64,000 nt of DNA from Rhodanobacter sp. 67-28 (GCA_001898415.1 MKTU01000039.1:1-64000); one strand, 5' to 3'; shown: positions 30,240 to 40,710, counted from the stretch's first letter. The notes: a model not told the origin generated them from the letters alone. Numbers and translations are program-made.

Positions 30240-31235
30240 ATGACGCTTACCCAGCTGCGCCATCTCATCGCCATCGCCGACTCCGGCCTCAACATCACCC
30301 TGGCGGCCGAGCGCGTGCATGCCACCCAGCCCGGTCTCAGCAAGCAGCTGCGCCAGCTTGAGGACGAGCTGGGTTTTCAGCTCTTCGTGCGCAAGGGCAA
30401 GAGCCTGGATGCGGTGACCCACGCGGGCGAGCAGGTGATCGAACGGGCGCGGATCATCCTGGCCGAGGCAACCAACATCCGCGCGATCGCCGCGAACCTG
30501 CGCAACGAGGCCCACGGCGAGCTGCGCATCGCCACCACGCATACCCAGGCTCGCTTCGCCCTGCCCGCGGCAATCGCCGCGCTCAATGCCAGCTTCCCCC
30601 AGGTCAGCGTGCATCTGGAGCCGACCCGCGACGCCGACGTGCTGGCCCGGCTGGAAGCCGGTCAGGTCGATCTGGCCATTATCAGCAGCGCCGGCAGCGC
30701 GCCGGCCGTCGGCATGGCGTTTGCCGCCTATCGCTGGCAACGAGTGATCGTCACCCCGCGCGACCATCCGCTGGCGCGGCGCGCCGCCGCGCCCACGCTG
30801 ACCGAGCTGGCGGGCCTGCCGCTGGTCAGCTACGACTCCTCGCTGCGGCCGGAGTCGTCCTTGCGCCGCGCGTTCGAGGAGGCCGGGCTGTCACCGCAGA
30901 TCGCGATGACTGCCGGTGACGCCGACCTGATCAAGACCTACGTGCGCGCCGGCATGGGTGTGGGCATCCTCGCCGAAATGGCCATGCAGCCCGGCGACGC
31001 CGACCTGCTCGCGCTGCCGGCCGATGCGTTGTTCGCGCCGTGCACGACCTGGGTGGTACTGCGCAGGGACAGCGTGCCGCGTGAGTACACGCTGGCCTTC
31101 ATCCACCAGTTTGCACCCCATCTCGGTCGCCACGAACTGCGCCGCGCGCTGGCCGGCGAACCACCGCGCGACGGCTGGGCCGAGGTGCCGCACTGGCGCG
31201 AACGTCAGCGGTCGCCTGCCGCGCAAGTCGCCTGA
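30240..31235 (+). CDS. cysB: LysR-family regulator, CysB/Cbl-like
   Basis: The 331-residue protein starts MTLTQLRHLIAIADSGLNIT, close to CysB and Cbl, with the LysR helix-turn-helix LAAERVHATQPGLSKQLRQL. The effector domain includes the CysB-like HGELRIATTHTQARFALPA. CysB activates sulfur-assimilation genes with N-acetylserine as inducer. It is divergent from cysG, with a 291-bp gap that contains a promoter and palindrome. The ATG at 30240 is chosen because the family starts there; the frame is open further upstream. Confidence 0.88.
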   Translation: MTLTQLRHLIAIADSGLNITLAAERVHATQPGLSKQLRQLEDELGFQLFVRKGKSLDAVTHAGEQVIERARIILAEATNIRAIAANLRNEAHGELRIATTHTQARFALPAAIAALNASFPQVSVHLEPTRDADVLARLEAGQVDLAIISSAGSAPAVGMAFAAYRWQRVIVTPRDHPLARRAAAPTLTELAGLPLVSYDSSLRPESSLRRAFEEAGLSPQIAMTAGDADLIKTYVRAGMGVGILAEMAMQPGDADLLALPADALFAPCTTWVVLRRDSVPREYTLAFIHQFAPHLGRHELRRALAGEPPRDGWAEVPHWRERQRSPAAQVA

Positions 31236-31355
31236 CGCTCCTGGTCGGGCCCGCTCCCGCAAGGACGGCTGACGATGCCGTGACGGCCGCGCGCCATCTC
31301 ACCCGGTGAGACGCGCACGCGGCCTAATCCGCGGACCTTCGCGCGGAGCCTGCCG

Positions 31356-33779
31356 ATGAACACATTACCCGACCGCTACGCCAGCGACGACCTCGTGCTG
31401 GATGGGCCGGGCGACGGCCGCAGCCTGGCCCGGCGGCTGTCGAAGCGCTATGCCGCGCGGATCACCGGCGCCTTCGTGGTGCCCGGTCGGGAGGGCACGT
31501 TCGCGCCGCTGCCCGACGATCTCCCCGATGCGCTGGCCGGGGCGCTGCGCACGCGCGGCATCGAGCAGCTCTACAGCCATCAGGCCGAGGCATGGCAAGC
31601 CACGCGGGCAGGCGCGCACGTGGCCATCGTCACGCCCACCGCCTCGGGCAAGTCGCTGTGCTACACGCTGCCGGTCATCAGCGCTGCCATGACCGATCAC
31701 GCCAAGGCGCTGTACCTGTTCCCCACCAAGGCGCTGGCGCAGGACCAGGTGGCCGAGCTGCTGGAGCTGAACCGGGCCGGTGCGCTGGGGGTGAAGGCAT
31801 TCACCTTCGATGGCGACACGCCCGGCGATGCACGACAGGCGATCCGCCTGCATGGCGACATCGTGGTCAGCAATCCGGACATGCTGCACCAGGGCATCCT
31901 GCCGCATCACACCAAGTGGGCGCAGTTCTTCGAGAACCTGCGCTACGTGGTGATCGATGAGGTGCACACGTATCGCGGCGTGTTCGGCTCGCACGTGGCC
32001 AACGTGATCCGCCGGCTCAAGCGTGTCTGCGCGTTCTACGGCGTCACCCCGCAGTTCATCCTGTGCTCGGCCACCATCGGCAATCCGCGGGAACACGCCG
32101 AGGCGCTGATCGAGGATGCGGTCACCGCGATCACCGAAAGCGGTGCGCCCAGCGGCGACCAGCACGTGCTGCTGTGGAACCCGCCGGTGGTGAACCCCGA
32201 CCTTGGTCTGCGCGCCTCGGCGCGCTCGCAGACCAACCGCATCGCGCGGCTGGCGATCAAGAGCGGCATGAAGACGCTGGTGTTCGCCCAGTCGCGCAGC
32301 ATGGTCGAGGTGCTCACCAAGTACCTCAAGGACGTGTTCGACCACGACCCGCGCAAGCGCCCGCGCATCCGCGCCTACCGCGGCGGTTACCTGCCGAAGG
32401 AGCGCCGCGCGGCCGAACGGGCGATGCGCGAAGGCAGCATCGACGGCATCGTCAGCACCTCGGCGCTGGAGCTGGGCGTGGACATCGGCAGCCTCGACGC
32501 GGTGGTGCTGAACGGCTACCCGGGCTCCGTCGCCGCGACGTGGCAGCGTTTCGGTCGTGCCGGGCGCCGCCAGCAATCGGCGCTGGGCGTGCTGGTGGCC
32601 AGCTCCGACCCGCTGGACCAGTACCTGGTGCGCCACCCGGAGTTCTTCCAGGGCGCTTCGCCGGAGCACGCGCGCATCCAGCCCGATCAACCGCTGATCC
32701 TGCTCGACCACATCCGTTGCGCCGCGTTCGAGCTGCCGTTCACCGGCGACGAGATGTTCGGCACCGAGGTCGCCACGCCGTGGCTCGACCTGCTGCGCGA
32801 GGAAGGCGTGCTGCACCGCGAGGGCGATCGCTGGGAATGGATCGCCGACAGCTACCCGGCCATCGCGGTGTCGCTGCGCTCGGTGGCCGACGGCAACTTC
32901 GTGGTGGTCGATCGCACCGACGGCCGCCAGACCATCATCGCCGAAGTCGACTACTCCGCCGCCGCGGTCGCCTTGTACGAAGGCGCGATCCACATGGTGC
33001 AGTCGCTGCCCTACCAGGTGGAGAAGCTGGACTGGGAAGGCCGCAAGGCCTACGTCACGCGCACCAGCGTCGACTACTACACCGACGCCATCGACTACAC
33101 CCGGCTCAAGGTGCTGGACTGTTTCGACAGCGCGCACGCCGGCTGCGGTCAGGCCCATCACGGCGAGGTGCACGTGGTGCGCCGGGTGCCCGGCTACAAG
33201 AAGATCCGCTTCTATTCGCACGAGAACATCGGCTACGGCCCGATCAACCTGCCCGACCAGGAACTGCACACCACGGCGGTGTGGTGGCAGCTGCCGCAGA
33301 TGGTGCTGGAAGCCGCGTTCGAGCAACGCCAGCAGGCGCTCGACGGTTTCCTCGGCGCGGCGTACGCGCTGCACATCGTCGCCACCGTGGCGGTGATGGC
33401 CGAGGCGCGCGACCTGCAGAAAGCCGTGGGCTCGGGCGACGGCGCCTGGTTCGCCAGCACCGACCTCCACGGTCGCGGCCAGCTGCGCGGCAGCGATGGC
33501 CAGCCCGCCGCGCTGGCGCCGGATGCGCCGTTCACGCCCACCGTCTACCTGTACGACGCGTTCCCCGGCGGCATCGGACACAGCGAACCGCTGTTCCGGC
33601 GTCGCGAGGACTTGCTGGCGCAATCGGTCAGCCTGATCGAACGCTGCGACTGCCGCGCCGGCTGCCCCGCCTGTGTCGGCCCGGTACTGGCGACGGACGA
33701 GCAGACCGCCGACGATCCGGCCGTCGCCACGCCCAAGGCCCTCGCCCTGCGCGTGCTCGCGCTGCTGGTGGCGTTGTGA
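31356..33779 (+). CDS. mrfA: DEAD/DEAH-box helicase of the MrfA (YprA) type
   Basis: The 807-residue protein has an SF2 helicase core: Walker A TPTASGKS at residues 93-100, DEVH at 201-204, and the helicase C domain with RAYRGGYLPKERR and GRAGRRQQS. The C-terminal part is a DUF1998-type module ending in a four-cysteine cluster (CDCRAGCPACVGP) near residue 765, a zinc site in MrfA. In Bacillus subtilis MrfA and the exonuclease MrfB repair mitomycin C damage independently of UvrABC. The next gene here encodes an MrfB-like exonuclease and overlaps this one by 4 bp. Confidence 0.85.
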   Translation: MNTLPDRYASDDLVLDGPGDGRSLARRLSKRYAARITGAFVVPGREGTFAPLPDDLPDALAGALRTRGIEQLYSHQAEAWQATRAGAHVAIVTPTASGKSLCYTLPVISAAMTDHAKALYLFPTKALAQDQVAELLELNRAGALGVKAFTFDGDTPGDARQAIRLHGDIVVSNPDMLHQGILPHHTKWAQFFENLRYVVIDEVHTYRGVFGSHVANVIRRLKRVCAFYGVTPQFILCSATIGNPREHAEALIEDAVTAITESGAPSGDQHVLLWNPPVVNPDLGLRASARSQTNRIARLAIKSGMKTLVFAQSRSMVEVLTKYLKDVFDHDPRKRPRIRAYRGGYLPKERRAAERAMREGSIDGIVSTSALELGVDIGSLDAVVLNGYPGSVAATWQRFGRAGRRQQSALGVLVASSDPLDQYLVRHPEFFQGASPEHARIQPDQPLILLDHIRCAAFELPFTGDEMFGTEVATPWLDLLREEGVLHREGDRWEWIADSYPAIAVSLRSVADGNFVVVDRTDGRQTIIAEVDYSAAAVALYEGAIHMVQSLPYQVEKLDWEGRKAYVTRTSVDYYTDAIDYTRLKVLDCFDSAHAGCGQAHHGEVHVVRRVPGYKKIRFYSHENIGYGPINLPDQELHTTAVWWQLPQMVLEAAFEQRQQALDGFLGAAYALHIVATVAVMAEARDLQKAVGSGDGAWFASTDLHGRGQLRGSDGQPAALAPDAPFTPTVYLYDAFPGGIGHSEPLFRRREDLLAQSVSLIERCDCRAGCPACVGPVLATDEQTADDPAVATPKALALRVLALLVAL

Positions 33780-34654
33780 GCGTGAACCCGCTCATCGCGA
33801 AGCTGCGCCAGCTGCGCACCGAGGCGGGACAAGCCCACGCCGCCGTGCCTGCCCGCCATGCGCTGGATGCAGCGACGCCGGGAACCCCCCGCGTCGCGTC
33901 GCCCTCTTCCGCGATGGCGCCCGAGCTGCGCCGGCTGCTCCGGCGCCACGCCCGGCTCAAGCGCGGCACCGCCGCGGTGCCGTCATCCCGCGACCGCGAG
34001 GTGCCGGGCTTCGAACTTTCCCCCGGCCTGCGCTACACCGAGGCGTTTGCCGACTGGCTCGTTCCGCCGCCGGTCATCGACGCCGGCTTCGCCCGCATGG
34101 AACCCGTGCACCACGATCGCCTGCTGCACTTCGACACCGAGACCACCGGCCTGGCCGGCGGCACCGGGACCCGCGCCTTCATGATCGGCGCGGCCGACTG
34201 GCAGGGTGGCCGCCTGCGCATCCGCCAGCTCACCATCACCACCATGGCGGCGGAGACCGCCATGCTGCGCACCTTCGCCGGCTGGCTGGACGAGGACACC
34301 GTGCTCGTCAGCTATAACGGCAAGTGCTACGACGCGCCGCTGCTGGCAACGCGCTACCGTCTCGCCCGCCTGCCGAACCCGCTGGCCGGCCGCGGCCACC
34401 TGGACCTGCTGCATCCGGTGCGCCGCCACTGGAAACACCAGTGGCCGAACTGTCGCCTCGCCACCGCCGAGCGCCAGCTGCTCGGCGTCGTGCGCGAGGA
34501 CGACCTGCCCGGCGCGGAGGCCCCCGCCGCCTGGCTCACCTACCTGCGCGGCGGCTCCGCCCGCAACCTGCGCCGCGTCGCCGCGCACAACGCGCAGGAT
34601 CTGAAAAGCCTGGCCGGGGTGCTGCTGCACATGGCAAACCTGCGGGCACCATGA
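33776..34654 (+). CDS. mrfB: RNase H-like exonuclease of the MrfB (YprB) type
   Basis: The 292-residue protein contains a DEDD-type exonuclease domain beginning LLHFDTETTGLAGGTGTRAF, with acidic metal ligands in FDTET and further motifs around VSYNGKCYDAPLL and VAAHNAQDLKSLAGVL. This matches YprB/MrfB, the nuclease partner of MrfA. The GTG at 33776 overlaps the helicase stop as GTGA; a second GTG at 33782 is possible. The first 80 residues are Ala/Arg-rich and poorly conserved in appearance. Confidence 0.8.
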   Translation: MSVNPLIAKLRQLRTEAGQAHAAVPARHALDAATPGTPRVASPSSAMAPELRRLLRRHARLKRGTAAVPSSRDREVPGFELSPGLRYTEAFADWLVPPPVIDAGFARMEPVHHDRLLHFDTETTGLAGGTGTRAFMIGAADWQGGRLRIRQLTITTMAAETAMLRTFAGWLDEDTVLVSYNGKCYDAPLLATRYRLARLPNPLAGRGHLDLLHPVRRHWKHQWPNCRLATAERQLLGVVREDDLPGAEAPAAWLTYLRGGSARNLRRVAAHNAQDLKSLAGVLLHMANLRAP

Positions 34655-34700
34655 CCGGCGGGCGGCGCGGGGGTATCCCGCGTCGCGCGGCGATCAGTCG

Positions 34701-35219
34701 TCAGCGCCTGCCCGATTCGACGACAGGTTTGCCGCCTGCCATCTTGAAATCGAATACGTACCAGAGGCTGAAAGGTTTCTGCGTCACCTCATACGTGCCA
34801 TCGCCCCGCGGATGCCGCACCCACATCGGCGTGAACGTCCATTGCATGACCGCCTGCTCGACTGCAGCCTCGAACAAGGCATGCGCCGGACCATCCGCAG
34901 TGCCGGGCTGCGGGTGCACGGCCTGGACGCGGCCGTTCTCGTCCATCACCAGCTGCACCACGACAGTGACCGGCGCAGCGCCCGGGCGAACCAGGGTGGG
35001 CGGGTACACCGGCGAGACCTGCTTGTCCAGCACGGGCTTCACCGCCGTATCCCCGGGTTGCAAGGTGTAATGCGGTGCGCTCGCAGGCGCCGCCATCTCC
35101 GCGTAACTGGTCCGGGGCTCCCCAACCGGCTTGCGTTCCTCTTGCGTACTGCAGCCGCAAACCACGGTGGCAACGAAGGTCCACAACACGAGCACCGGCC
35201 AGCTCGACGACACCTGCAT
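34701..35219 (-). CDS. Lipoprotein with TonB C-terminal-like domain
   Basis: The 172-residue product has a signal peptide with a lipobox-like VCGC (C23). The mature part resembles the TonB C-terminal domain (KQVSPVYPPTLVRPGAAPVT, VVVQLVMDENGRVQAVH, FEAAVEQAVMQWTFTPM). Classical TonB is anchored by a membrane helix and spans the periplasm; this version would be tethered by a lipid and is too short to do that. Its role is unknown. The ATG at 35219 was chosen for the signal peptide. It is convergent with mrfB and monocistronic. Confidence 0.65.
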   Translation of the reverse strand: MQVSSSWPVLVLWTFVATVVCGCSTQEERKPVGEPRTSYAEMAAPASAPHYTLQPGDTAVKPVLDKQVSPVYPPTLVRPGAAPVTVVVQLVMDENGRVQAVHPQPGTADGPAHALFEAAVEQAVMQWTFTPMWVRHPRGDGTYEVTQKPFSLWYVFDFKMAGGKPVVESGRR

Positions 35220-35338
35220 GTCCAACCTCCATGATCGAATCAGAATCCGGTTGGGGCGACCCGTCGCCCGCGCGTCAAAATGACAGGGCACCTGCCCATG
35301 CGCAATACGGGAAGGATCGAAGATACCGGCGCCCCACC

Positions 35339-35439
35339 CTTCGACTTCGGCCCCGCGGGCCTGCGCTCAGGGAGAACGGCATGGGCCACCGCCCCCCGTT
35401 CGCACTGAGCTCGACTTGGAACAGCAAGCGGCGTCGAAG
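35339..35439. repeat. Imperfect long inverted repeat, dispersed intergenic element
   Basis: GCTCAGGGAGAACGG (35365-35379) faces CCGTTCGCACTGAGC (35396-35410) with 13 of 15 pairs matching. The outer CTTCGAC (35339-35345) faces GTCGAAG (35433-35439). This is the shape of the common CTTCGAC...GCTCAGGGCGAACGG elements seen between genes in many proteobacteria. It fills the 316-bp gap between murB and the TonB-like gene; no gene was seen there. Confidence 0.65.
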
Positions 35440-35535
35440 TGCACGCGCAATGCACCACCCTTGGCCCACGGGGCTGCGCACTTGCGCCCGGGCAAAACGA
35501 CACAAGGCGCCGGGTGAAGCCCGGATGGCGCGGAC

Positions 35536-36585
35536 TCAGCCCGCGCCGATCACCACCGGTTCCGGCTCCAGCCGCACGCCGAACTTCGCGTGCACGCCGT
35601 CCATCACCTGTTGCGCCAGCGCCCACAACTGCGGGCCATTGGCGTGGCCGTGGTTGACCAGCACCAGCGCGTGGCGGTTGGAGATGCCGGCGTCGCCTTC
35701 GCGTAGCCCCTTGAAGCCGGCCGCCTCGATCATCCACGCGGCGGAAATCTTGCGGCGACCGTCACGCTGCGGCCAGGCCGGCAGGTCGGAGTGCTCGCGC
35801 TGCAATGCTTCCGCCACGGAAGCATCGACGATCGGATTCTTGAAGAAGCTGCCGGCGTTGCCGATCACCGCGGGGTCAGGCAGCTTGCGCGTGCGCAGGC
35901 GTACCACCGCCTCGGCGACGTGGAACGGCGCAGGCTTGTCCACGCCCATCCGCGCCAGTTCCTCGTCGATGCCGGCGTAGTCGGTGCGCAGCGGCCGGCT
36001 GCGCGGCAGCACGAAACGCACCGCGGTGACGATGTAGCGGCCGGGCTCGTGCTTGAACAGCGAGTCGCGATAGGCGAACGCGCAGGTGGCGTGGCCCAGC
36101 GTCACCACGCGATGCTCGCGCAGGTCCCAGGCTTCGACGCTTTCGATGAACTCGGCCACCTCGCAGCCGTAGGCGCCGATGTTCTGGATCGGTGCGGCGC
36201 CGACGGTGCCGGGGATCAGGATCAGGTTCTCCAGCCCGGCGTAGCCCTGTCCCAGCGTCCAGCGCACGAAATCGTCCCAGCGCTCGCCCGCGGCCACCGC
36301 GATGCGCGCGCTGTCGCCGCCACTTTCAACTTGCACGCCGCGCGTCGACATCCGCAGCACGGTGCCGTGGAAATCGTCGGTGAACAGCACGTTGCTGCCC
36401 TCGCCGAGCACCAGCAGCCGCCCCTGGCGGATCGCCGGGAAGTCCAGCAGCTCGGGCAACTTTCCCGCATCGCGGATGTCGGCCAGCAGGTTCGCCCGGG
36501 CATCGACGCGCAAGGTGTTGAGCCGCGCCAGCGACGCGTTCTCGGTGAGCGTGTAGCCGCCCATGTCCACGCGCTCAGACGCCAT
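35536..36585 (-). CDS. murB: UDP-N-acetylenolpyruvoylglucosamine reductase MurB
   Basis: MurB reduces the enolpyruvyl group to make UDP-N-acetylmuramic acid for peptidoglycan, using FAD and NADPH. The 349-residue type I protein has the FAD-binding stretches [16 protein letters not shown] and [20 protein letters not shown], the catalytic region [13 protein letters not shown], the proton-donor [10 protein letters not shown], and the terminal [13 protein letters not shown]. The ATG at 36585 overlaps the pyrD end by 11 bp and has GAGG upstream; a second ATG lies seven codons later. Confidence 0.93.
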   Translation of the reverse strand: MASERVDMGGYTLTENASLARLNTLRVDARANLLADIRDAGKLPELLDFPAIRQGRLLVLGEGSNVLFTDDFHGTVLRMSTRGVQVESGGDSARIAVAAGERWDDFVRWTLGQGYAGLENLILIPGTVGAAPIQNIGAYGCEVAEFIESVEAWDLREHRVVTLGHATCAFAYRDSLFKHEPGRYIVTAVRFVLPRSRPLRTDYAGIDEELARMGVDKPAPFHVAEAVVRLRTRKLPDPAVIGNAGSFFKNPIVDASVAEALQREHSDLPAWPQRDGRRKISAAWMIEAAGFKGLREGDAGISNRHALVLVNHGHANGPQLWALAQQVMDGVHAKFGVRLEPEPVVIGAG

Positions 36586-37621
36586 CGACTGACGCCTCGC
36601 GCTGGCGGCGGATCTCGTTGACGCATTCGGCCACCAGGTGCGGGCCGCGATAGATCAGGCCCGAATAGAGCTGCACCAGCGAGGCGCCGGCGTCGAGCTT
36701 TTCCACCGCGTCGCTGCCGTCGAGGATGCCGCCCACGCCGATCAGCGGGATGCGCTCGCCCAGGCGTTGGCGCATGCCGGCCAGCACGGCGGTGGAGCGC
36801 TCGAACAGCGGCTTGCCGGAGAGCCCTCCTGCCTCGCCGCCGCGCGGGTCGTCCGCCACCGTGGCGCGGTCGGTCGTGGTGTTGGTGCAGATCACGCCGT
36901 CGATGCCGGTACGCAGCAGCACCTCGGCCATCGCATCGAGCTCGACCCCGGAGAGGTCCGGCGCGATCTTCAGCAGCATCGGCTTGCGCCGACCGTGCTG
37001 CGAGCCCAGCCGTTCCTGCGCGGCGCGCAGGAGCGAGATGAACTTGTACAGCGTGGCCTGTTCCTGCAGGTCGCGCAGGCCCTGGGTGTTGGGCGAGGAA
37101 ATGTTCACCGTGACGTAGCTGGCCAGCTCATGCACCTTGGTCAGGCAGGCCAGGTAGTCGTTGACCGCCTTGTCGTTCGGCGTGTCCTTGTTCTTGCCGA
37201 TGTTGATGCCGAGCACGCCGTGGTAGCTCGACTGCTGCACGTTGCGCACCAGCGCGTCGACGCCGTCGTTGTTGAAGCCCATGCGGTTGATGATCGCCTC
37301 GTGCGCGGGCAGCCGGAACAGGCGCGGCTTCGGGTTGCCCGGCTGCGGCAAGGGCGTGACCGTGCCCACCTCGATGAAACCGAAACCCAGCGTGTTCAGC
37401 GCGTCGAGATGCTCGGCGTTCTTGTCCAGGCCCGCGGCCAGCCCGACCGGGTTGGGAAACTCGATGCCGAACGCGCGCACCGGCAGGTCGGCCGGCACGG
37501 TGGCGACGCGATGGGCGAAGCCGCTGCGCTGGGCCACGCCCAGGCCGTACAGGGTCAGCCGGTGGGCCGACTCCGCCTCGAGCGAGAACAGCAGCGGACG
37601 CAGGATGTCGTAGAGGGCCAA
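36575..37621 (-). CDS. pyrD: Dihydroorotate dehydrogenase (quinone), class 2, PyrD
   Basis: PyrD oxidises dihydroorotate to orotate with ubiquinone in pyrimidine synthesis, bound to the inner membrane. The protein has the membrane-binding start [23 protein letters not shown]-site residues in [15 protein letters not shown], the active-site Ser in [14 protein letters not shown], and [15 protein letters not shown]. No ATG or GTG lies near the family start; a TTG at 37621 gives (M)ALYDILRP and 348 residues, close to the E. coli enzyme (336). The start is therefore uncertain, the function is not. Confidence 0.92.
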   Translation of the reverse strand: MALYDILRPLLFSLEAESAHRLTLYGLGVAQRSGFAHRVATVPADLPVRAFGIEFPNPVGLAAGLDKNAEHLDALNTLGFGFIEVGTVTPLPQPGNPKPRLFRLPAHEAIINRMGFNNDGVDALVRNVQQSSYHGVLGINIGKNKDTPNDKAVNDYLACLTKVHELASYVTVNISSPNTQGLRDLQEQATLYKFISLLRAAQERLGSQHGRRKPMLLKIAPDLSGVELDAMAEVLLRTGIDGVICTNTTTDRATVADDPRGGEAGGLSGKPLFERSTAVLAGMRQRLGERIPLIGVGGILDGSDAVEKLDAGASLVQLYSGLIYRGPHLVAECVNEIRRQREASVDGV

Positions 37622-37697
37622 ATCGAAACGCCGGCAGTCGTGGAATGTCGCGCAGTTTAGCGTGCCGGGCAGCGCGCCGAAGGCGGCTGGATCACGC

Positions 37698-38468
37698 TCA
37701 GCCGGCCAGCAGCTGGCCGCCGTCCACGACCAGGGTCTGGCCGGTGATCCAGCCGGCCCACGGCGAGGCGAGGAACAAGGCCGCGTGCGCGACCTCTGCC
37801 GGCGTGCCGTAGCGGCCGAACGGGATCTTCGCCAGCACCTCGGCGTAGCGCGTCGGATCATCCTTGCGGCATTGGTCCCACAGGCCACCGGGAAACTCGA
37901 TCGACCCGGGCGCAATCGCGTTGACGCGGATGCGCCGGGACGCCAGGGCCTGCGCCTGGGAGGTCGTGTAATGACTCAGCGCAGCCTTCATCGCCGCGTA
38001 CGACGGGCCGCCCGGACGCGGCCGCAGCGCCGAGATCGAACTGGTGTGCAGGATGCACGGATGCGCCGACCCGGCCAGGTGCGGCAGCGCGGCCCGCGAG
38101 GCGCGCACGGCCGCCATCAGGTCCACGTTGAAGTTGGCCAGCCAGTCCTCGTCCTCGTCGCGGAAGCCGTAGCCGCTGGCGTTGTTGACCACCACGTCGA
38201 TGCCACCCAGCGCGCTCGCCGCGTCGTCGACCCAGGCCTGGATGGCCGTCGCTTGCGCCAGGTCGACGGATTGCGCGTGCACGGTCACGTCGTGGGCGGC
38301 GATCCGCAGGCGCGTTTCCTCCAGTGCCGCCGCGCCGCGTGCGCAGATCGACACCGCGGCGCCGGCCTGGGCGAAACCCAGCGCGATGCTGCGGCCGATG
38401 CCGCGGCTGCCGCCGGCCACCAGCACGCGCCAGCCATGAAAATCGAACGGCGGCGGCGCACTCACCAT
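37698..38468 (-). CDS. Short-chain dehydrogenase/reductase
   Basis: A classical SDR of 256 residues: cofactor loop [13 protein letters not shown] at the end of the nucleotide domain, and the catalytic Ser/Tyr/Lys in HTSSISAL and YAAMK. The C-terminal FPGGLWDQC and [14 protein letters not shown] are typical. The Arg after the second strand (ICARG) favours NADP(H). The substrate is unknown. Its start overlaps the end of the DUF4190 gene by 7 bp, so the two are translated together. Confidence 0.85.
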   Translation of the reverse strand: MVSAPPPFDFHGWRVLVAGGSRGIGRSIALGFAQAGAAVSICARGAAALEETRLRIAAHDVTVHAQSVDLAQATAIQAWVDDAASALGGIDVVVNNASGYGFRDEDEDWLANFNVDLMAAVRASRAALPHLAGSAHPCILHTSSISALRPRPGGPSYAAMKAALSHYTTSQAQALASRRIRVNAIAPGSIEFPGGLWDQCRKDDPTRYAEVLAKIPFGRYGTPAEVAHAALFLASPWAGWITGQTLVVDGGQLLAG

Positions 38469-38770
38469 CCGTGCCAGCCGCCGAGCGCGAAACCGAAGAA
38501 CAGCACCGCGATCACCAAGGACACGAACAGCACCGACAGCAGCAGTTGCACGTAGCCAAGCACCAGCCCGGCAACCGCCATGCCGTCACCTTCGGGGCGG
38601 TGCTCCGGATGGCTGTTGCGGATCTCGCTGCGCGCGAGGTGTCCGCAGACGATGGCCACCACCGCGCCGAAGAACGGCAGCACGCACCAGGCCAGGATGC
38701 CGAACACCAGGCTCACCACCGCCAGCGTGCTGGTCGGGGCGGCGGCGCGATAGGACACGGGATCGTTCAT
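38462..38770 (-). CDS. DUF4190 small membrane protein
   Basis: The 102-residue protein has two hydrophobic segments (about residues 18-45, LAVVSLVFGILAWCVLPFFG, and 66-95, VAGLVLGYVQLLLSVLF) joined by a hydrophilic loop with HLARSEIRNS. This is the pattern of the DUF4190 family, integral membrane proteins of unknown function. It overlaps the SDR gene and may share its promoter. No catalytic residues can be suggested. Confidence 0.75.
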   Translation of the reverse strand: MNDPVSYRAAAPTSTLAVVSLVFGILAWCVLPFFGAVVAIVCGHLARSEIRNSHPEHRPEGDGMAVAGLVLGYVQLLLSVLFVSLVIAVLFFGFALGGWHGW

Positions 38771-38864
38771 CGGCTTGCTCGCGGAATGCGCCGGGTCGGC
38801 GTCGAGAGCATCGTAGCGTGATCGCCCGCGGCCGGCGAACCGGCCGCGAGCCTGTTGCCGGTAC

Positions 38865-40400
38865 TTACAAGTCGAACTTGATGCCCTGCGCCAGCGGCAG
38901 CGAATCGGAGTAGTTGATGGTGTTGGTCTGGCGGCGCATGTAGACCTTCCACGCGTCCGAGCCGGACTCGCGGCCGCCGCCGGTTTCCTTCTCGCCGCCG
39001 AACGCGCCGCCGATCTCGGCGCCGGAGGTGCCGATGTTGACGTTGGCGATGCCGCAGTCCGAGCCGGCCGCGGAAAGGTACTTCTCGGCCGACTTCAGGT
39101 TCTGCGTGAAGATCGCCGAGGACAGGCCCTGCGGCACGTCGTTCTGCGCTTCGATCGCCTCGTCGAGATGCTTGAACTTCATCACGTAGAGGATCGGCGC
39201 GAAGGTTTCGGTCTGCACGACTTCATCGGCATTCTTCAGGCCGGTGATGATGGTCGGCAGCACGAAGTTGCCCTTGCGGTCGGTCAGCGCCGCGCCGCCG
39301 GTGGCCACCGTGCCGCCAGCCGCCTTCGCCTTCTCGATCGCGGCGAGATAACCCTGCACCGCGTCCTGGCTGTTCAACGGGCCCATCAGCGTGGTGGCCA
39401 GCGTCGGGTCGCCGATCTTGCCCTCGACCTGCTTGTAGGCCTTGACCAGCGTGTCGAGCACGCTGTCGTGGATGGATTCATGCACGAACAGGCGGCGCGT
39501 GCTGGTGCAGCGCTGGCCGGCGGTGCCGACCGCGCCGAACACGATGCCCGGAATCGCCAGCTTCAGGTCGGCCGACTCGTCCAGGATGATCGCGTTGTTG
39601 CCGCCCAGCTCCAGCAGCGAGCGGCCCATGCGCTGCGCCACGTGCTCGCCGACCATGCGGCCGACCCTGGTCGAGCCGGTGAAGCTGATCAGCGGGATGC
39701 GCTTGTCGTCGACGAAGGCCTGCGCCAAGTCGCTGCCGGCGTCGTTGAACAGGAAGAACAGGTCGGGGTAGCCGCCGTTTTTCAGCGCCTCGTTGCAGAT
39801 CCTGATCGCGGCGATCGCCGACAACGGCGTTTTCGGCGAGGGCTTCCAGATGCAGATGTCGCCGCAGGCGGCAGCCAGCATCGCGTTCCAGGCCCACACC
39901 GCGACCGGGAAGTTGAACGCGCTGATGATGCCGACGATGCCCAGCGGGTGGTACTGCTCGTACATGCGGTGGCCGGCGCGCTCCGAGTGCATGGTGTAGC
40001 CGTACAGCATGCGGCTCTGGCCGACCGCGAAGTCGGCGATGTCGATCATCTCCTGCACTTCGCCGTCGCCCTCGGGCTTGATCTTGCCCATCTCCAGCGC
40101 GACCAGCGAACCCAGTGCGTCCTTGTGCTTGCGCAGCGCCTCGCCGCACAGCCGCACGGCTTCGCCGCGCTGCGGCGCCGGCGTGGTGCGCCACACCTTG
40201 AACGCTTCCTGCGCACGCTTGACGATGACCTCGTAGTCGGCAGCGCTGGAGGCATGCACCGTCGCAATCACCTCGCCGGTGGCCGGATTCACCGGCTGCA
40301 GGGCGCCGGCGTCGGTGGTCTTCGACCACTCGCCCTGGCCGAGATAGGTACCCGAATGTTCGGTACCGATACCGAGCGACTTGAGGATGGCATGCGACAT
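38865..40400 (-). CDS. Aldehyde dehydrogenase, ALDH7 type (probable aminoadipate semialdehyde dehydrogenase)
   Basis: A complete 511-residue NAD-dependent aldehyde dehydrogenase: cofactor loop [12 protein letters not shown], general-base Glu in [12 protein letters not shown], and nucleophile Cys in [13 protein letters not shown]. The ELGGNNAI motif and the C-terminal [20 protein letters not shown] are those of the ALDH7 (antiquitin) group, which oxidises alpha-aminoadipic semialdehyde in lysine breakdown. Without other lysine-degradation genes nearby, the substrate remains probable. The ATG at 40400 is preceded by GGAGCC; the open frame extends much further upstream without family similarity. 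Confidence 0.88.
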   Translation of the reverse strand: MSHAILKSLGIGTEHSGTYLGQGEWSKTTDAGALQPVNPATGEVIATVHASSAADYEVIVKRAQEAFKVWRTTPAPQRGEAVRLCGEALRKHKDALGSLVALEMGKIKPEGDGEVQEMIDIADFAVGQSRMLYGYTMHSERAGHRMYEQYHPLGIVGIISAFNFPVAVWAWNAMLAAACGDICIWKPSPKTPLSAIAAIRICNEALKNGGYPDLFFLFNDAGSDLAQAFVDDKRIPLISFTGSTRVGRMVGEHVAQRMGRSLLELGGNNAIILDESADLKLAIPGIVFGAVGTAGQRCTSTRRLFVHESIHDSVLDTLVKAYKQVEGKIGDPTLATTLMGPLNSQDAVQGYLAAIEKAKAAGGTVATGGAALTDRKGNFVLPTIITGLKNADEVVQTETFAPILYVMKFKHLDEAIEAQNDVPQGLSSAIFTQNLKSAEKYLSAAGSDCGIANVNIGTSGAEIGGAFGGEKETGGGRESGSDAWKVYMRRQTNTINYSDSLPLAQGIKFDL

Positions 40401-40624
40401 ACGTGGCTCCTGGTCGTGCGGCGCCCGCCGGCGCCGTGGATGAAGTAGGCAATTGGCCATTCTAGCAGGGTGGCAGGAATGGCTTCTTCCCTGCGCGCTG
40501 GCGAGGATCGGGTGGGTCGCTCTCGGCCCCGGTTTGCAGCGACCCTGCGCGCGCCCCCGCAATCTGCCTCCGCAAGCTGAAGGGAGGAGCAGAACCGCGC
40601 GATCCATGCGAAAATCGCCTCCCC

Positions 40625-40701
<77 letters not shown>

Positions 40702-40710
40702 ATCGCAGCG

